Assembly (NCBI GenBank): GCA_020217035.1
Contig: JAIWOG010000169.1
Span: 1 to 10,000, forward strand
DNA from: Magnetospirillum sp.
GTDB taxonomy: Bacteria; Pseudomonadota; Alphaproteobacteria; Rhodospirillales; Magnetospirillaceae
DNA length: 10,000 nucleotides
Direction of reading: 5' to 3'
This document shows, one piece after another, positions 1 to 6,977 of this stretch. Positions within the stretch are counted from its first letter, which is position 1. Every line of letters starts with the position of its first letter. The translations under genes were made by a program, and so were the position numbers. Below the pieces are notes generated by a model. The model worked only from the letters and a program-made list of their open reading frames with translations, had not been told where the DNA came from and did no database searches.

Positions 1-699
1 TGCCACCGCGGCGAAGTCGCGCACCCGGCGCAACAGCCGGCCAGCCACGCGCGGCGTGCCGCGCGACCGCCGCGCCACTTCGGCGGCACCGTCCGGAGTG
101 ACGGCGAAACCCAAGACACGGGCACCGCGGCTGACGATCAGTTCCAGTTCTTCGGCGGTGTAGTAGTTCATCCGGCAGGGTATGCCAAAGCGTTCCCGCA
201 AGGGCGTGGTCAACAGGCCCGAACGGGTGGTCGCCCCCACCAGGGTGAAGGGCGGAAGATCGATGCGCACGGACCGCGCCGCCGGTCCCTCGCCGATGAT
301 GAGGTCGAGCTGGAAATCCTCCATGGCAGGATAAAGCACTTCCTCTATGGCAGGATTAAGGCGGTGGATTTCGTCGATGAACAGGACGTCGCGGGGTTCC
401 AGATTGGTCAACAGCGCCGCCAGGTCGCCGGCCTTGGCGATCACCGGGCCCGAAGTGGCGCGGAAGCCCACCCCCAGCTCACGCGACACGATCTGCGCCA
501 AGGTGGTCTTGCCCAGACCAGGGGGGCCGAAGAAAAGCGTGTGGTCCAGCGCTTCGCCCCGCGCCTTGGCGGCGGCAATGAAAATCTTCAGGTTTTCACG
601 CACCGCCTGCTGGCCGATGAAATCCCCCAGCACCTGCGGGCGCAGATGGGTGTCGGCATCACCCAAGGATGGGTCGGGACTGACCATGCGATCGTTCAT
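1..699 (-). CDS. ruvB: Holliday junction branch migration ATPase RuvB (3' part outside window)
   Basis: RuvB is the AAA+ motor that, loaded by RuvA, pumps DNA through Holliday junctions during recombinational repair in the cytoplasm. The visible 233 codons are the N-terminal two thirds of a protein that is usually about 340 residues. Seen: Walker A GPPGLGKT at residues 58-65, Walker B LFIDE at 106-110 followed by IHR, the sensor-1 segment GATTRSG near 155-161, the arginine-finger segment LRERFG (R170) and the sensor-2 segment RGTPR (R217). The C-terminal winged-helix DNA-binding domain lies mostly beyond the left edge. The ATG at 699-697 overlaps the ruvA stop as ATGA, which implies translational coupling and supports this start. 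It is the last gene seen of the yebC-ruvC-ruvA-ruvB cluster. No oddities in the visible part. Confidence 0.97.
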   Translation of the reverse strand, partial: MNDRMVSPDPSLGDADTHLRPQVLGDFIGQQAVRENLKIFIAAAKARGEALDHTLFFGPPGLGKTTLAQIVSRELGVGFRATSGPVIAKAGDLAALLTNLEPRDVLFIDEIHRLNPAIEEVLYPAMEDFQLDLIIGEGPAARSVRIDLPPFTLVGATTRSGLLTTPLRERFGIPCRMNYYTAEELELIVSRGARVLGFAVTPDGAAEVARRSRGTPRVAGRLLRRVRDFAAVA

Positions 700-1328
700 C
701 GCATCAAATCCTTGCCCAGACGCTTGAGCGCGTGGCGGATCAAGGTCGAGCTGTCGGCATCGTCACCCAGTTCGCGAGCCACCACGCCCACCGCCTCGAA
801 GGCTTCCAGACGCTTGTAACCCAAATTGACCAGGGCCGAGATGGCGTCCTCCATCACCCCGCCCGCAACCGAGAGCGGGGCGGCGGCGATGTTGGCCCCG
901 GCGCTGGGGGCAAAGCCGCCCAGGCTCATCTTGCCGGCCTTGTCCTTCAACTCGGTCAGGATGCGCACCGCCAGTTTCGGCCCAACGCCGCTGGCCCGGG
1001 TCAGCAAGGTCTTGTCTTGCGCCGCGATGGTTTGCAGCAATTGTTCGGGACCGGCGACGCTGAGGATGGCCAACGCCACCTTGGCCCCCACCCCTTGCAC
1101 CGTGGTCAGCAGATTGAACCAGTCGCGTTCACCCGCTTCCAGGAAACCGTAAAGGTGGATGTGGTCCTCGCGCACATGGGTTTCCACGTGCAGCGCGGCA
1201 GCGGTGCCGGTCTGCAGCCTTCCCAAAGTGCGGCCTGAGCAAAAGACCAGATACCCCACCCCACCGACATCAATGATGCAATGGTCGTCGCCTAACGTAT
1301 CGATCAAGCCCTTCAATTTGGCGATCAT
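696..1328 (-). CDS. ruvA: Holliday junction DNA helicase subunit RuvA
   Basis: RuvA binds four-way junctions as a tetramer and recruits RuvB rings for branch migration. The 210-residue protein has the usual length. The N-terminal OB-fold domain starts [20 protein letters not shown] and carries the VGGVGY motif. The middle domain has the two helix-hairpin-helix elements that grip [17 protein letters not shown] (about 78-91) and [19 protein letters not shown] (about 112-130). After an Ala/Gly-rich linker the C-terminal RuvB-binding domain holds [16 protein letters not shown]. The ATG at 1328 lies 8 nt downstream of a GAGGGG that belongs to the end of repeat copy A (1336-1433), so the ribosome site comes from the repeat. 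The stop overlaps the ruvB start. The gene is separated from ruvC only by that repeat. Confidence 0.97.
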   Translation of the reverse strand: MIAKLKGLIDTLGDDHCIIDVGGVGYLVFCSGRTLGRLQTGTAAALHVETHVREDHIHLYGFLEAGERDWFNLLTTVQGVGAKVALAILSVAGPEQLLQTIAAQDKTLLTRASGVGPKLAVRILTELKDKAGKMSLGGFAPSAGANIAAAPLSVAGGVMEDAISALVNLGYKRLEAFEAVGVVARELGDDADSSTLIRHALKRLGKDLMR

Positions 1329-1335
1329 TGTTTTT

Positions 1336-1433
1336 GCCCCTCAGACGCCGGGCGGGCGCATCCGCGCCCTTGGCTTACGTGCGCATAAGCGCACGGGGCC
1401 TCAATGGCCCAGTCCCTCGCTACGCTCGCTCCG
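1336..1433 (-). repeat. Intergenic hairpin repeat, copy A (ruvC-ruvA spacer)
   Basis: A 98-bp GC-rich element that fills the ruvC-ruvA gap; copies B (1935-2032) and C (2043-2104) are close matches in the same orientation. Three hairpins can be read: GGGCGC/GCGCCC (1354-1369, loop ATCC), CGTGCGC/GCGCACG (1378-1395, loop ATAA) and GGGCC/GGCCC (1396-1410, loop TCAAT). The terminus at the ruvA side reads CTGAGGGGC on the minus strand and gives ruvA its Shine-Dalgarno. It is transcribed inside the ruv operon. No open reading frame of its own is credible. It resembles REP/ERIC-like dispersed intergenic repeats; whether it is a known family cannot be told here. Confidence 0.85.
1337..1342 (-). promoter_or_regulatory. 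ruvA Shine-Dalgarno contributed by repeat copy A
   Basis: GAGGGG on the minus strand ends 8 nt before the ruvA ATG. It is part of the conserved repeat terminus, not of unique flanking DNA; the same bases occur in the other two copies. Confidence 0.75.
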
Positions 1434-1441
1434 ATCATCTC

Positions 1442-1930
1442 TTAAACTCCGATGCGGCGCTTGGTGGCGCAATGATGGGCGTGACAGATGGCCACCGCCA
1501 AGGCGTCGGCGGCGTCGGGGCTTTTGACCAGACAGCCCGGCAGCAAGGTGCGCACCATCATCCCCACCTGTTCCTTCGCCGCCCGTCCGGTGCCGACCAC
1601 CGCCTGTTTGACCTGGGTGGGCGCGTATTCCCCAACCTGCAACCCGGCCAAGGCCGGGGCCAACATAACCACACCCCGAGCCTGCCCCAGCTTCAAGGTG
1701 CTTTCCGGGTTGACGTTGACGAAGGTCTGTTCCACCGCTGCGCCATCCGGCGACCATTCCCCGATCACCGCCAGAACCCCCCGATGCAGTTGCCCCAGCC
1801 TCTCGGCCAAGGACAGCTTGTCATCGGATTTGATGGTGCCGTCCCCCAGATAACGCAGCCGGTTGTCGATCAATTCGATCACCCCCCAACCGGTCACCCG
1901 CAACCCAGGGTCCAGCCCCAAGACTCTCAT
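1442..1930 (-). CDS. ruvC: Crossover junction endodeoxyribonuclease RuvC
   Basis: RuvC is the dimeric, Mg-dependent resolvase that nicks Holliday junctions symmetrically, working with RuvAB. The 162-residue product has the typical length and the RNase H-like fold signature. The four catalytic acids are visible: D7 in LGLDPGLRVTGWG, E67 in AAVEQTFVNVNP, and D139 and D142 in KSPDAADALAVAICHAH. The conserved ESTLKLGQARGV and YAPTQVKQAVVGTGRAAKEQV segments are intact. The ATG at 1930 has GAGGGG 5 nt upstream, supplied by repeat copy B. Upstream lies yebC and downstream ruvA, the common yebC-ruvCAB order. Both flanks are repeats, so any transcript from yebC to ruvA must read through all three copies. 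Confidence 0.97.
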   Translation of the reverse strand: MRVLGLDPGLRVTGWGVIELIDNRLRYLGDGTIKSDDKLSLAERLGQLHRGVLAVIGEWSPDGAAVEQTFVNVNPESTLKLGQARGVVMLAPALAGLQVGEYAPTQVKQAVVGTGRAAKEQVGMMVRTLLPGCLVKSPDAADALAVAICHAHHCATKRRIGV

Positions 1931-1934
1931 GTCC

Positions 1935-2032
1935 GCCCCTCAGACGCCGGGCGGGCGCATCCGCGCCCTTGGCTTACGCTCGCATAAGCTCGCGGGGGCT
2001 CAACGCCCCAGTCCCTCGCTTCGCTCGCTCCG
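1935..2032 (-). repeat. Intergenic hairpin repeat, copy B (upstream of ruvC)
   Basis: A full-length 98-bp copy matching copy A over most of its length. The GGGCGC/GCGCCC hairpin is identical. The third hairpin is GGGGC/GCCCC (1995-2009), where one C-G pair of copy A has become G-C, a compensatory change that keeps the stem. The middle hairpin of copy A is broken here (two GCTCGC direct repeats around ATAA), but an outer GCTTA/TAAGC pairing remains. The end next to ruvC reads CTGAGGGGC on the minus strand and forms its ribosome-binding site. Confidence 0.85.
1936..1941 (-). promoter_or_regulatory. ruvC Shine-Dalgarno contributed by repeat copy B
   Basis: GAGGGG on the minus strand lies 5 nt before the ruvC ATG and is part of the conserved end of the repeat, exactly as at ruvA. 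Confidence 0.75.
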
Positions 2033-2042
2033 GACTTTTCTT

Positions 2043-2104
2043 GCCCCTCAGACGCCGGGCGGGCGCATCCGCGCCCTTGGCTTATGCTCGCTTCGCTCGC
2101 TCCG
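2043..2104 (-). repeat. Intergenic hairpin repeat, copy C (internally deleted)
   Basis: A 62-bp copy in tandem with copy B, 10 bp away and in the same orientation. Aligned with B it lacks 36 internal bases, and the gap is bounded by CTCGC on both sides, which fits slipped-strand or recombinational loss between short direct repeats. Both termini and the first hairpin (GGGCGC/GCGCCC) are kept. It begins just downstream of yebC. Confidence 0.8.
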
Positions 2105-2118
2105 CCATGACGCATGGC
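2104..2118 (-). terminator. Small perfect hairpin after yebC stop
   Basis: GCCATG-ACG-CATGGC on the plus strand forms a 6-bp stem with a 3-base loop starting immediately after the yebC stop codon. There is no T-run, so it is at best a weak terminator or an mRNA 3' stabilising hairpin; read-through into ruvC is plausible. Confidence 0.35.
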
Positions 2119-2868
2119 TCAGCCCAGCTTTTCCATGACGTCGTCGGGGATCTCGAAATTGGCGAAGACGCGCTGGACGTCGTCGTTGTCTTCCAAGGCA
2201 TCCAGCAGCTTCAGCAGGGTCTTGGCGACATTTTCGTCCGACACCGGCACGCTGGTCTGCGGCTTCCAGTCCAGGCGGGCGTGTTCCGGGGTGCCGAAGG
2301 TGGCTTCCAGGGCGTCGCGCACGGCGGCCAGATCGTCTGGGGCGCAGGTCACCTCGTGACCGTCTTCCGACGATTCCACGTTGTCGGCCCCGGCTTCCAG
2401 GGCTGCTTCGAACATGGCTTCGGCCCCGGCCACATCGGCGGCATAGCGAATGGCGCCGACGCGGTCGAACATGAACGACACCGAATTGGTTTCCCCCATG
2501 GCGCCGCCGTTCTTCGAGAAGTACGAGCGCACTTCCGAAGCGGTGCGGTTACGGTTGTCGGTCAGGCCCTCGACGATGATGGCTACCGAGCCGGGGCCGT
2601 AACCTTCGTAGCGCACTTCCTCGAAGTTGCTGCCGTCTTCGCCGCCGGCACCGCGCTTGATGGCGCGTTCCATGGTGTCTTTCGGCATGTTGGCGGCGCG
2701 CGCCGCCTGGATGGCGGCACGCAGGCGGGGATTCATCGCCGGGTCGGGCTGGCCGGTTTTCGCCGCCACCGTCAGTTCGCGGATCAGCTTGGTGAAGACC
2801 TTGGCGCGCTTGGCATCCTGGGCGCCCTTGCGATGCATGATGTTCTTGAACTGGGAATGACCGGCCAT
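2119..2868 (-). CDS. yebC: YebC/TACO1-family regulatory protein
   Basis: A cytoplasmic YebC/PmpR/TACO1 family protein. Members were first described as DNA-binding regulators, and more recent work links the family to translation, including difficult proline-rich stretches; which role applies here cannot be read from sequence. The 249-residue length is typical. The hallmark N-terminus [20 protein letters not shown] is followed by [16 protein letters not shown], and the segments [22 protein letters not shown] and [18 protein letters not shown] are family signatures. The C-terminus is acidic, with [21 protein letters not shown]. The ATG at 2868 has a GAGAGA purine stretch upstream. It heads the minus-strand run into ruvC, the conserved neighbourhood; three repeat copies separate or bracket the following genes. 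Confidence 0.96.
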   Translation of the reverse strand: MAGHSQFKNIMHRKGAQDAKRAKVFTKLIRELTVAAKTGQPDPAMNPRLRAAIQAARAANMPKDTMERAIKRGAGGEDGSNFEEVRYEGYGPGSVAIIVEGLTDNRNRTASEVRSYFSKNGGAMGETNSVSFMFDRVGAIRYAADVAGAEAMFEAALEAGADNVESSEDGHEVTCAPDDLAAVRDALEATFGTPEHARLDWKPQTSVPVSDENVAKTLLKLLDALEDNDDVQRVFANFEIPDDVMEKLG

Positions 2869-2950
2869 GACTCTCTCGGTAAATGGACATAAGCAACGAA
2901 TAAACGCTGCCTATACCATATCTTGTGGAGAAAAGGCCATGGCGGAGACA

Positions 2951-2978
2951 GCGGGCTGAAGACCCTTCCTCAGCCCGC
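2951..2978 (-). terminator. Terminator-like hairpin downstream of the chemotaxis receptor gene
   Basis: GCGGGCTGA at 2951-2959 pairs perfectly with TCAGCCCGC at 2970-2978 (9 bp, 10-base loop), 18 nt past the stop of the receptor gene. The T-run after the stem is poor on the minus strand, so efficiency is uncertain, but position and stem strength fit transcription termination between this gene and yebC. Confidence 0.6.
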
Positions 2979-2996
2979 ATGCCCCGACATCAAACG

Positions 2997-5063
2997 TCAG
3001 ACCGAGCGTATCCCCGCCAGGAAGCCCTCGACCTTCCCCGTCAAGTCGGCGGCGTCCCCCGCCAGCATCTCGGCGGCGTTGAGCACCGATCCCGCGGCCT
3101 GGCCGTTGCTGCGGGCCCCTTCGTCGACCTCGGCGATGCTGTCGGAAACCTGACGGGTGCTGTCCGCCGCCTGCTGGACAGAGCGCGAAATCTCTTGGGT
3201 GGCGGCGGATTGTTCCTCGACGGCGGCGGCGATCTGCGAGGCGATCTGGCTGATTTCCTCGATGGTCGCCGAAACCTGGCCGATGGCGTCCACCGCCATG
3301 CGGGTCGCGGCTTGGACGGCGCTGACCTGGCCTGAGATCTCCTCGGTCGCCCGGCTCGTCTGGTTGGCCAGGCTTTTCACCTCGCCGGCGACCACGGCGA
3401 AGCCCTTGCCGGCGTCGCCGGCACGCGCCGCCTCGATGGTGGCGTTCAGCGCCAGAAGGTTGGTCTGGCTGGCGATGTCGTTGATCAAGGTGACCACTTC
3501 ACCGATTTTCTGAACCGTTTCGTTCAATCGGCCAATATTCTGGCGGTTGGTGTTGACCTGTGACACCGCTTCCTTGGCGACACTCGCCGAACGGGAAACC
3601 TGGGCGCTGATTTCGCTGATCGACGCGCTGAGTTCCTCGGCGGCGGAAGCGACGGTCTGCACGTTGCCCGTGGCGTTGCCGGCCGCGGCGGCGACCAGGG
3701 ACGCACGGTCGGACACCCGCGCCGCCACTTCCCGCATGGAATTCGCCACGTTCTGAAGCGAACCGGCGGCGGTGCCGACCGACCGCGCCACGCCGGCGAC
3801 CTCGCTCTCGAAGGATTCCGCCGTCTGCCGCATCAATCGCCGCCGGGTTTCCTCGGCCTCGCGCTCCATCTCCTGGGTTCGCCGGTTGAGTTCCTGCATT
3901 TCCAGGGCATTGTCCTTGAACACCTGAACCGCCTTGGCCATGGCCCCCAATTCGTCCCGGCGATCGCCACCGACGACCGTGACCTGCAAGTTCCCCCCCG
4001 CCAGATCGGACATGGCGGCGGTCATGGCGCGAACCGGCGCGGCGATGCTGTTGCCGACCACCACCACCAGTACGGCGATCACCAACAGGCCAGCCAAGCC
4101 CAACCCGATCAGTGTGTTGCGGGCGACAACGGCGTCGGCGAAAATGGCACGGTTCGGCACCACCACGGCGAACCCCCAAACATCCTTGGCCTGACCGAAG
4201 CGAACGGGAACCATGACCATGGTGGCCTTCTCGCCGGACACCGGATCCTTGATTTCCTGTTGGACGATGCTTCCGTCGCCGATGCGGGACAGGGCGTCGC
4301 GGAACGGTCCCGGTTCCGAAGGCTTGCCTAATTGGTCGGCGACGGGGCCGGCCACCCATTGGCCATCGGCGGAAAGCAGCGCCGCCCAGCCGGTGGACAT
4401 CGGCTTGATGCGGCTGACCTCTTGCTGAATGGTCTTGAGCGAGATGTCCGCGGTCACCACCCCCACCGACTTGTCGGCCACCACGACCGGCGCGACGATG
4501 GTCACCATCAGGGTTTGCTCGCCGCCGACCTCGTACCAATAAGGCGGGGTGACAGCGTGGGTCTTCTCCCGCATGGGGCGGTGGTACCAGAATTCCTCGG
4601 CCGCATCCCCGGTCATCGGGGTGACCTCAACCGAAGTCTTGCCGGAATTGCGGTAGGCATAGATCAAATACCGCCCGCGTTCGTCGCCCATGTCCGTGCC
4701 GACGAATTGCGCGTCACGGCCATCGAAATCGGGTTCGAACCCCGCGTAGACCCCGGTCAACTGGGAATTGGCGACCAATTGTTGCAGCAAGGCGTTGGCG
4801 AAAGCCTTGCGATCCAGCAGTTTTTCCCCCGCCAAATGCGACGCCCAGACGGCATTGGTGCGGGTGACCCCCAAGGCGTCGTTCAAGACCGCGACGATCC
4901 GTTCCGATTCGTTCTTGGCGGTTTTCTCGAGGACGATGCCTGCCGACCGGCTGTCGCTGTTGAACTGGATCAGCGACGAGGTCACGATCAAGCCGCCGAC
5001 CCCCAACGCCACCACCAAAAGCACGGGCACCAATATCGCCAGCCGAATTGACCGAAATGACAT
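2997..5063 (-). CDS. Methyl-accepting chemotaxis protein (Cache-HAMP-MA)
   Basis: A transmembrane chemoreceptor of 688 residues that would signal through CheW/CheA. Seen: a first membrane helix at about 7-30 (LAILVPVLLVVALGVGGLIV), a periplasmic region of about 280 residues whose FWYHRP and PPYWYEVGG segments resemble double-Cache sensors, a second helix at about 316-338, a HAMP domain to about 388, then a long cytoplasmic coiled coil with the receptor tip INDIASQTNLLALNATIEAA and AGDAGKGFAVVAGEVKSLA (about 527-564). There is no C-terminal CheR-tethering pentapeptide (the end is LAGIRSV). The ligand is unknown. Start choice: the ATG at 5063 has GGAG 6 nt upstream and leads straight into a basic residue and the first helix; a 26-codon extension to 5141 is possible but lacks a ribosome site. 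No che genes are adjacent, so it is an orphan receptor. Confidence 0.95.
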   Translation of the reverse strand: MSFRSIRLAILVPVLLVVALGVGGLIVTSSLIQFNSDSRSAGIVLEKTAKNESERIVAVLNDALGVTRTNAVWASHLAGEKLLDRKAFANALLQQLVANSQLTGVYAGFEPDFDGRDAQFVGTDMGDERGRYLIYAYRNSGKTSVEVTPMTGDAAEEFWYHRPMREKTHAVTPPYWYEVGGEQTLMVTIVAPVVVADKSVGVVTADISLKTIQQEVSRIKPMSTGWAALLSADGQWVAGPVADQLGKPSEPGPFRDALSRIGDGSIVQQEIKDPVSGEKATMVMVPVRFGQAKDVWGFAVVVPNRAIFADAVVARNTLIGLGLAGLLVIAVLVVVVGNSIAAPVRAMTAAMSDLAGGNLQVTVVGGDRRDELGAMAKAVQVFKDNALEMQELNRRTQEMEREAEETRRRLMRQTAESFESEVAGVARSVGTAAGSLQNVANSMREVAARVSDRASLVAAAAGNATGNVQTVASAAEELSASISEISAQVSRSASVAKEAVSQVNTNRQNIGRLNETVQKIGEVVTLINDIASQTNLLALNATIEAARAGDAGKGFAVVAGEVKSLANQTSRATEEISGQVSAVQAATRMAVDAIGQVSATIEEISQIASQIAAAVEEQSAATQEISRSVQQAADSTRQVSDSIAEVDEGARSNGQAAGSVLNAAEMLAGDAADLTGKVEGFLAGIRSV

Positions 5064-5159
5064 GGCGGGCTCCTTCGTTGATCCATTCCAGCCATTCAGC
5101 ATGTCACCATTGACTGGGGGATAGAACCCACACACCAACATTTATCATGTAATTGCAAT

Positions 5160-5165
5160 ATTATA
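5160..5165 (-). promoter_or_regulatory. Candidate -10 box for the chemotaxis receptor gene
   Basis: A perfect TATAAT on the minus strand in the only AT-rich patch of the area (about 5140-5170), roughly 95 nt upstream of the chosen receptor ATG. No convincing -35 hexamer is seen at 16-18 nt. Transcription from here would start near 5153 and still include the longer 5141 reading frame, so it does not by itself settle the start. Confidence 0.5.
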
Positions 5166-5207
5166 GATCATGACCGAAGCTATAGCGGCAGAAGGGGTGA
5201 GCCCGCC

Positions 5208-5912
5208 CTAGAACATCACGCTCAGCCCCACCAGCCAGTCGGGCATGGCCGCCACCAGGGCGGTTTCCGCCACCTTGTCCAGGCCGCTGATCACCAGGGC
5301 CGCCACCCCCAACAAGATCGCCCCCATCACCGGCTTGGCGCGGCTGGCCCAATGCCCCAGACGCTTACGCCACGACGACAGGCCGTAAGCCAGCATCAGC
5401 AAGGGCGTCGCCGCTCCCAAGGCGAAAACCACCATCACCACCCCTGCCTGGAAGACGGTGTCCCGCGCCCCGGCCAGCCCCACCGCCGCCCCCAGGGTGG
5501 GGCCGGTGCACGGCGACCACACGGCGCCCAGCAACAACCCCAGCAAAAACTGACCGGTCAGGGTGTCGCCGGATATCCGTCCCAACACCGACGAGCCGGA
5601 ACCGGCCAAGGGGGCCGCCAGGGCGGAAAACCCCCGCCCCAGGGCCGGCACCAGCAAGATCAGGCCGAACACTCCCATGACCGCCGCAGCCCCCGACCGC
5701 ACCAGGCCCGAATCCAGGCCAATGGCGAAGCCGACACTGGCCAGCAGGATGCCCAGGCCGGCGAAGGACAGCGCCAGCCCGCCGGCCAGGGCCACCGGCC
5801 CCAGGCGATGGGCTTGAAGGGCGCTACCCAGCAGCACTGGAATCAAAGGCAGCACGCAGGGCGACAGGGTCGACAGCATGCCGGCGGCCCAGGCGGCGAA
5901 CAAGGCGGTCAT
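5208..5912 (-). CDS. CcdA/DsbD-family transmembrane thiol electron carrier
   Basis: An integral membrane protein of 234 residues with about six hydrophobic helices, of the cytochrome c biogenesis CcdA / DsbD-beta family. These proteins pass electrons from cytoplasmic thioredoxin across the inner membrane to periplasmic thioredoxin-like partners. The two membrane-embedded redox cysteines are visible in the classic contexts: C19 in LSPCVLPLIP (helix 1) and C135 in SPCTGPTLGAAVG (helix 4). Length matches stand-alone CcdA proteins rather than full DsbD. It starts 10 nt after the stop of the thioredoxin-like gene and is surely co-transcribed with it, which points to that protein as its partner. 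Heme maturation genes are not visible nearby, so a role in general periplasmic reduction or stress defence is as likely as cytochrome c assembly. Confidence 0.92.
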   Translation of the reverse strand: MTALFAAWAAGMLSTLSPCVLPLIPVLLGSALQAHRLGPVALAGGLALSFAGLGILLASVGFAIGLDSGLVRSGAAAVMGVFGLILLVPALGRGFSALAAPLAGSGSSVLGRISGDTLTGQFLLGLLLGAVWSPCTGPTLGAAVGLAGARDTVFQAGVVMVVFALGAATPLLMLAYGLSSWRKRLGHWASRAKPVMGAILLGVAALVISGLDKVAETALVAAMPDWLVGLSVMF

Positions 5913-5922
5913 GGAATGGTTC

Positions 5923-6288
5923 CTACTTCACCAGGGCGGCGATGGCGGCGCCGTCGGTGACGCCCACCGCCCGACCGGTCTCGGCCTTGCCGGCGAACGC
6001 GATCAGCGTGCTTTGCGAACTGACCCGCAAGTCGCGCAGGATGTCTTTCTGGCTGTCGAAGTCGACGCGGAAAATCTTCACCTCGGGGCGTTGCTTTTCC
6101 AGCATGGCCACACCGGGTTCCTGGGCGCGGCAAGTCGGGCACCACGGCGCATGCACGTGCAGCAGGATCTTTTCGCCCTTGTCCTGGGCCATCTGGAAAG
6201 CCGGCTGGGTGAAGGATTCGGCGGCCTGGGCCGGCACGGCGGCGAACAGGGCCAGGGCGGCGGCGGCGGTCAGCAGGAAACGCTTCAT
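5923..6288 (-). CDS. Periplasmic thioredoxin-family protein
   Basis: A small exported thioredoxin-fold protein, 121 residues. The start MKRFLLTAAAALALFAAVPA plus QAA is a standard Sec signal peptide cleaved near residue 22-23. The redox centre is WCPTC (C50, C53) in HAPWCPTCRAQEPG. The usual cis-proline before the fourth strand (normally PTL) is replaced by serine in SQSTLIAFAGK (S93). Start choice: the ATG at 6288 has GGAG 8 nt upstream and begins the signal peptide; an upstream ATG at 6342 would lie above the predicted promoter -10 (6324-6327) and is rejected. It precedes the CcdA-type gene by 10 nt, so it is the likely periplasmic electron acceptor of that carrier. A sigma-F-like promoter stands directly upstream, suggesting stress induction. 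Confidence 0.9.
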   Translation of the reverse strand: MKRFLLTAAAALALFAAVPAQAAESFTQPAFQMAQDKGEKILLHVHAPWCPTCRAQEPGVAMLEKQRPEVKIFRVDFDSQKDILRDLRVSSQSTLIAFAGKAETGRAVGVTDGAAIAALVK

Positions 6289-6323
6289 GGGAACACTCCG
6301 TGAAAAAGGCTCGATGCCCTGAC

Positions 6324-6349
6324 TTCGCGACGGGGTGGTCATAGGTTAC
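6324..6349 (-). promoter_or_regulatory. Candidate ECF sigma-F-type promoter for the thioredoxin-CcdA operon
   Basis: On the minus strand GTAACC (6349-6344) is followed by exactly 16 bases and CGAA (6327-6324). From memory this is the promoter form reported for Caulobacter sigma-F, whose anti-sigma factor NrsF resembles the one encoded here. The AAC core in the -35 is also typical of ECF promoters. A start site near 6317 would give a leader of about 30 nt to the thioredoxin ATG. No equally good copy faces the sigma gene. Confidence 0.7.
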
Positions 6350-6407
6350 CTGACGTGTAAGAATTAATTTCGCTTGCACCGCGACCTTGGCCGCGCATCC
6401 TGGTGCC

Positions 6408-6977
6408 ATGATCAACGACCGCGCCAAACATCTGGAAGACAGCGCCCGCTGGGGGCAATGGATGCTGGCCGCCCAAGCGGGTGACCAGGCGGCCTATGGC
6501 CGCCTGCTGTCCGAACTGGCCCCGGTGGCCCGGCGCATGGCTGCCCGCCAGATGACGGCTTTCGGAGTGACCGAGGATGTGGAGGACGCGGTCCAGGAAA
6601 TCCTGCTGACCCTGCACGGCGCCCGCCATACCTATGACCCCGACCGCCCGTTCCTGCCGTGGTTCGCGGCGATTGTCGACCACCGGGTCAAGGATGGTTT
6701 GCGCCATCACCGCCGTCATCGGGGTCGCGAAACCGATATTGATTCCGTTCCTGAAACTTTTCTGGCACAGGCGGCGAATACGTCTGCAACCGACCGCATG
6801 GATTTGGGCAAGGCGGTGGCCAAGCTGCCCGCCGGCCAACGTCAGGCGGTGGAGATGCTGAAGATCAAGGAGATGTCCCTGGCCGAAGCCTCGGCCGCGT
6901 CGGGACAAAGCGTGCCAGCGCTGAAGGTGGCCATGCACCGGGCGCTGAAGACGCTGAAAGGAATGTTGGGGCCATGA
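6408..6977 (+). CDS. ECF-type RNA polymerase sigma factor (sigma-F-like)
   Basis: An extracytoplasmic-function sigma factor of 189 residues with only regions 2 and 4. Region 2 (about 20-103) includes VEDAVQEILLTLH (core binding) and YDPDRPFLPWFAAIVDHRVKD, a segment typical of the ECF group paired with DUF1109 anti-sigma factors. Region 4 (about 133-186) has KLPAGQRQAVEMLKIKEMS and the helix-turn-helix SLAEASAASGQSVPALKVAM with HRALKTLK. A TTG start at 6387 would add seven residues; the ATG at 6408 is preferred, though its Shine-Dalgarno is weak. The stop overlaps the next ATG as ATGA, coupling it to the anti-sigma factor. The divergent thioredoxin-CcdA operon carries a matching promoter and is the likely local target. 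Its own promoter was not identified. Confidence 0.93.
   Translation: MINDRAKHLEDSARWGQWMLAAQAGDQAAYGRLLSELAPVARRMAARQMTAFGVTEDVEDAVQEILLTLHGARHTYDPDRPFLPWFAAIVDHRVKDGLRHHRRHRGRETDIDSVPETFLAQAANTSATDRMDLGKAVAKLPAGQRQAVEMLKIKEMSLAEASAASGQSVPALKVAMHRALKTLKGMLGP

Noticed and set aside
364..819. Long plus-strand frames across ruvA, ruvB, yebC, the receptor and other genes
   Set aside because: High-GC shadows of the minus-strand genes; compositions rich in Arg, Gly and His with no recognised domain, while the opposite strand encodes clear families.
1927..2115. Open frames running through the repeat copies (for example 62 codons on the minus strand, and plus-strand frames reading [13 protein letters not shown])
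   Set aside because: They are the repeat translated; the same peptide recurs in each copy, there is no ribosome site, and they interrupt or overlap true genes.
2592..2618. GTAACC-N17-CGAA on the plus strand inside yebC
   Set aside because: Spacing is one base too long, it lies within a coding region and faces no gene start.
5064..5141. 26-codon N-terminal extension of the chemotaxis receptor
   Set aside because: It places a Trp/Asn/Gly-rich stretch before the signal-anchor helix and has no Shine-Dalgarno; the ATG at 5063 has GGAG 6 nt upstream.
6290..6315. GGAAC-N17-CGAT on the plus strand upstream of the sigma gene, like an EcfG general-stress promoter
   Set aside because: The -10 part (CGAT, not CGTT) is imperfect, the GGAAC overlaps the thioredoxin leader and it would give a leader of about 85 nt; chance match cannot be excluded.
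6289..6342. 18-codon extension of the thioredoxin-like protein to an ATG at 6342
   Set aside because: It would bury the signal peptide, has no ribosome site and starts upstream of the -10 of the predicted promoter.
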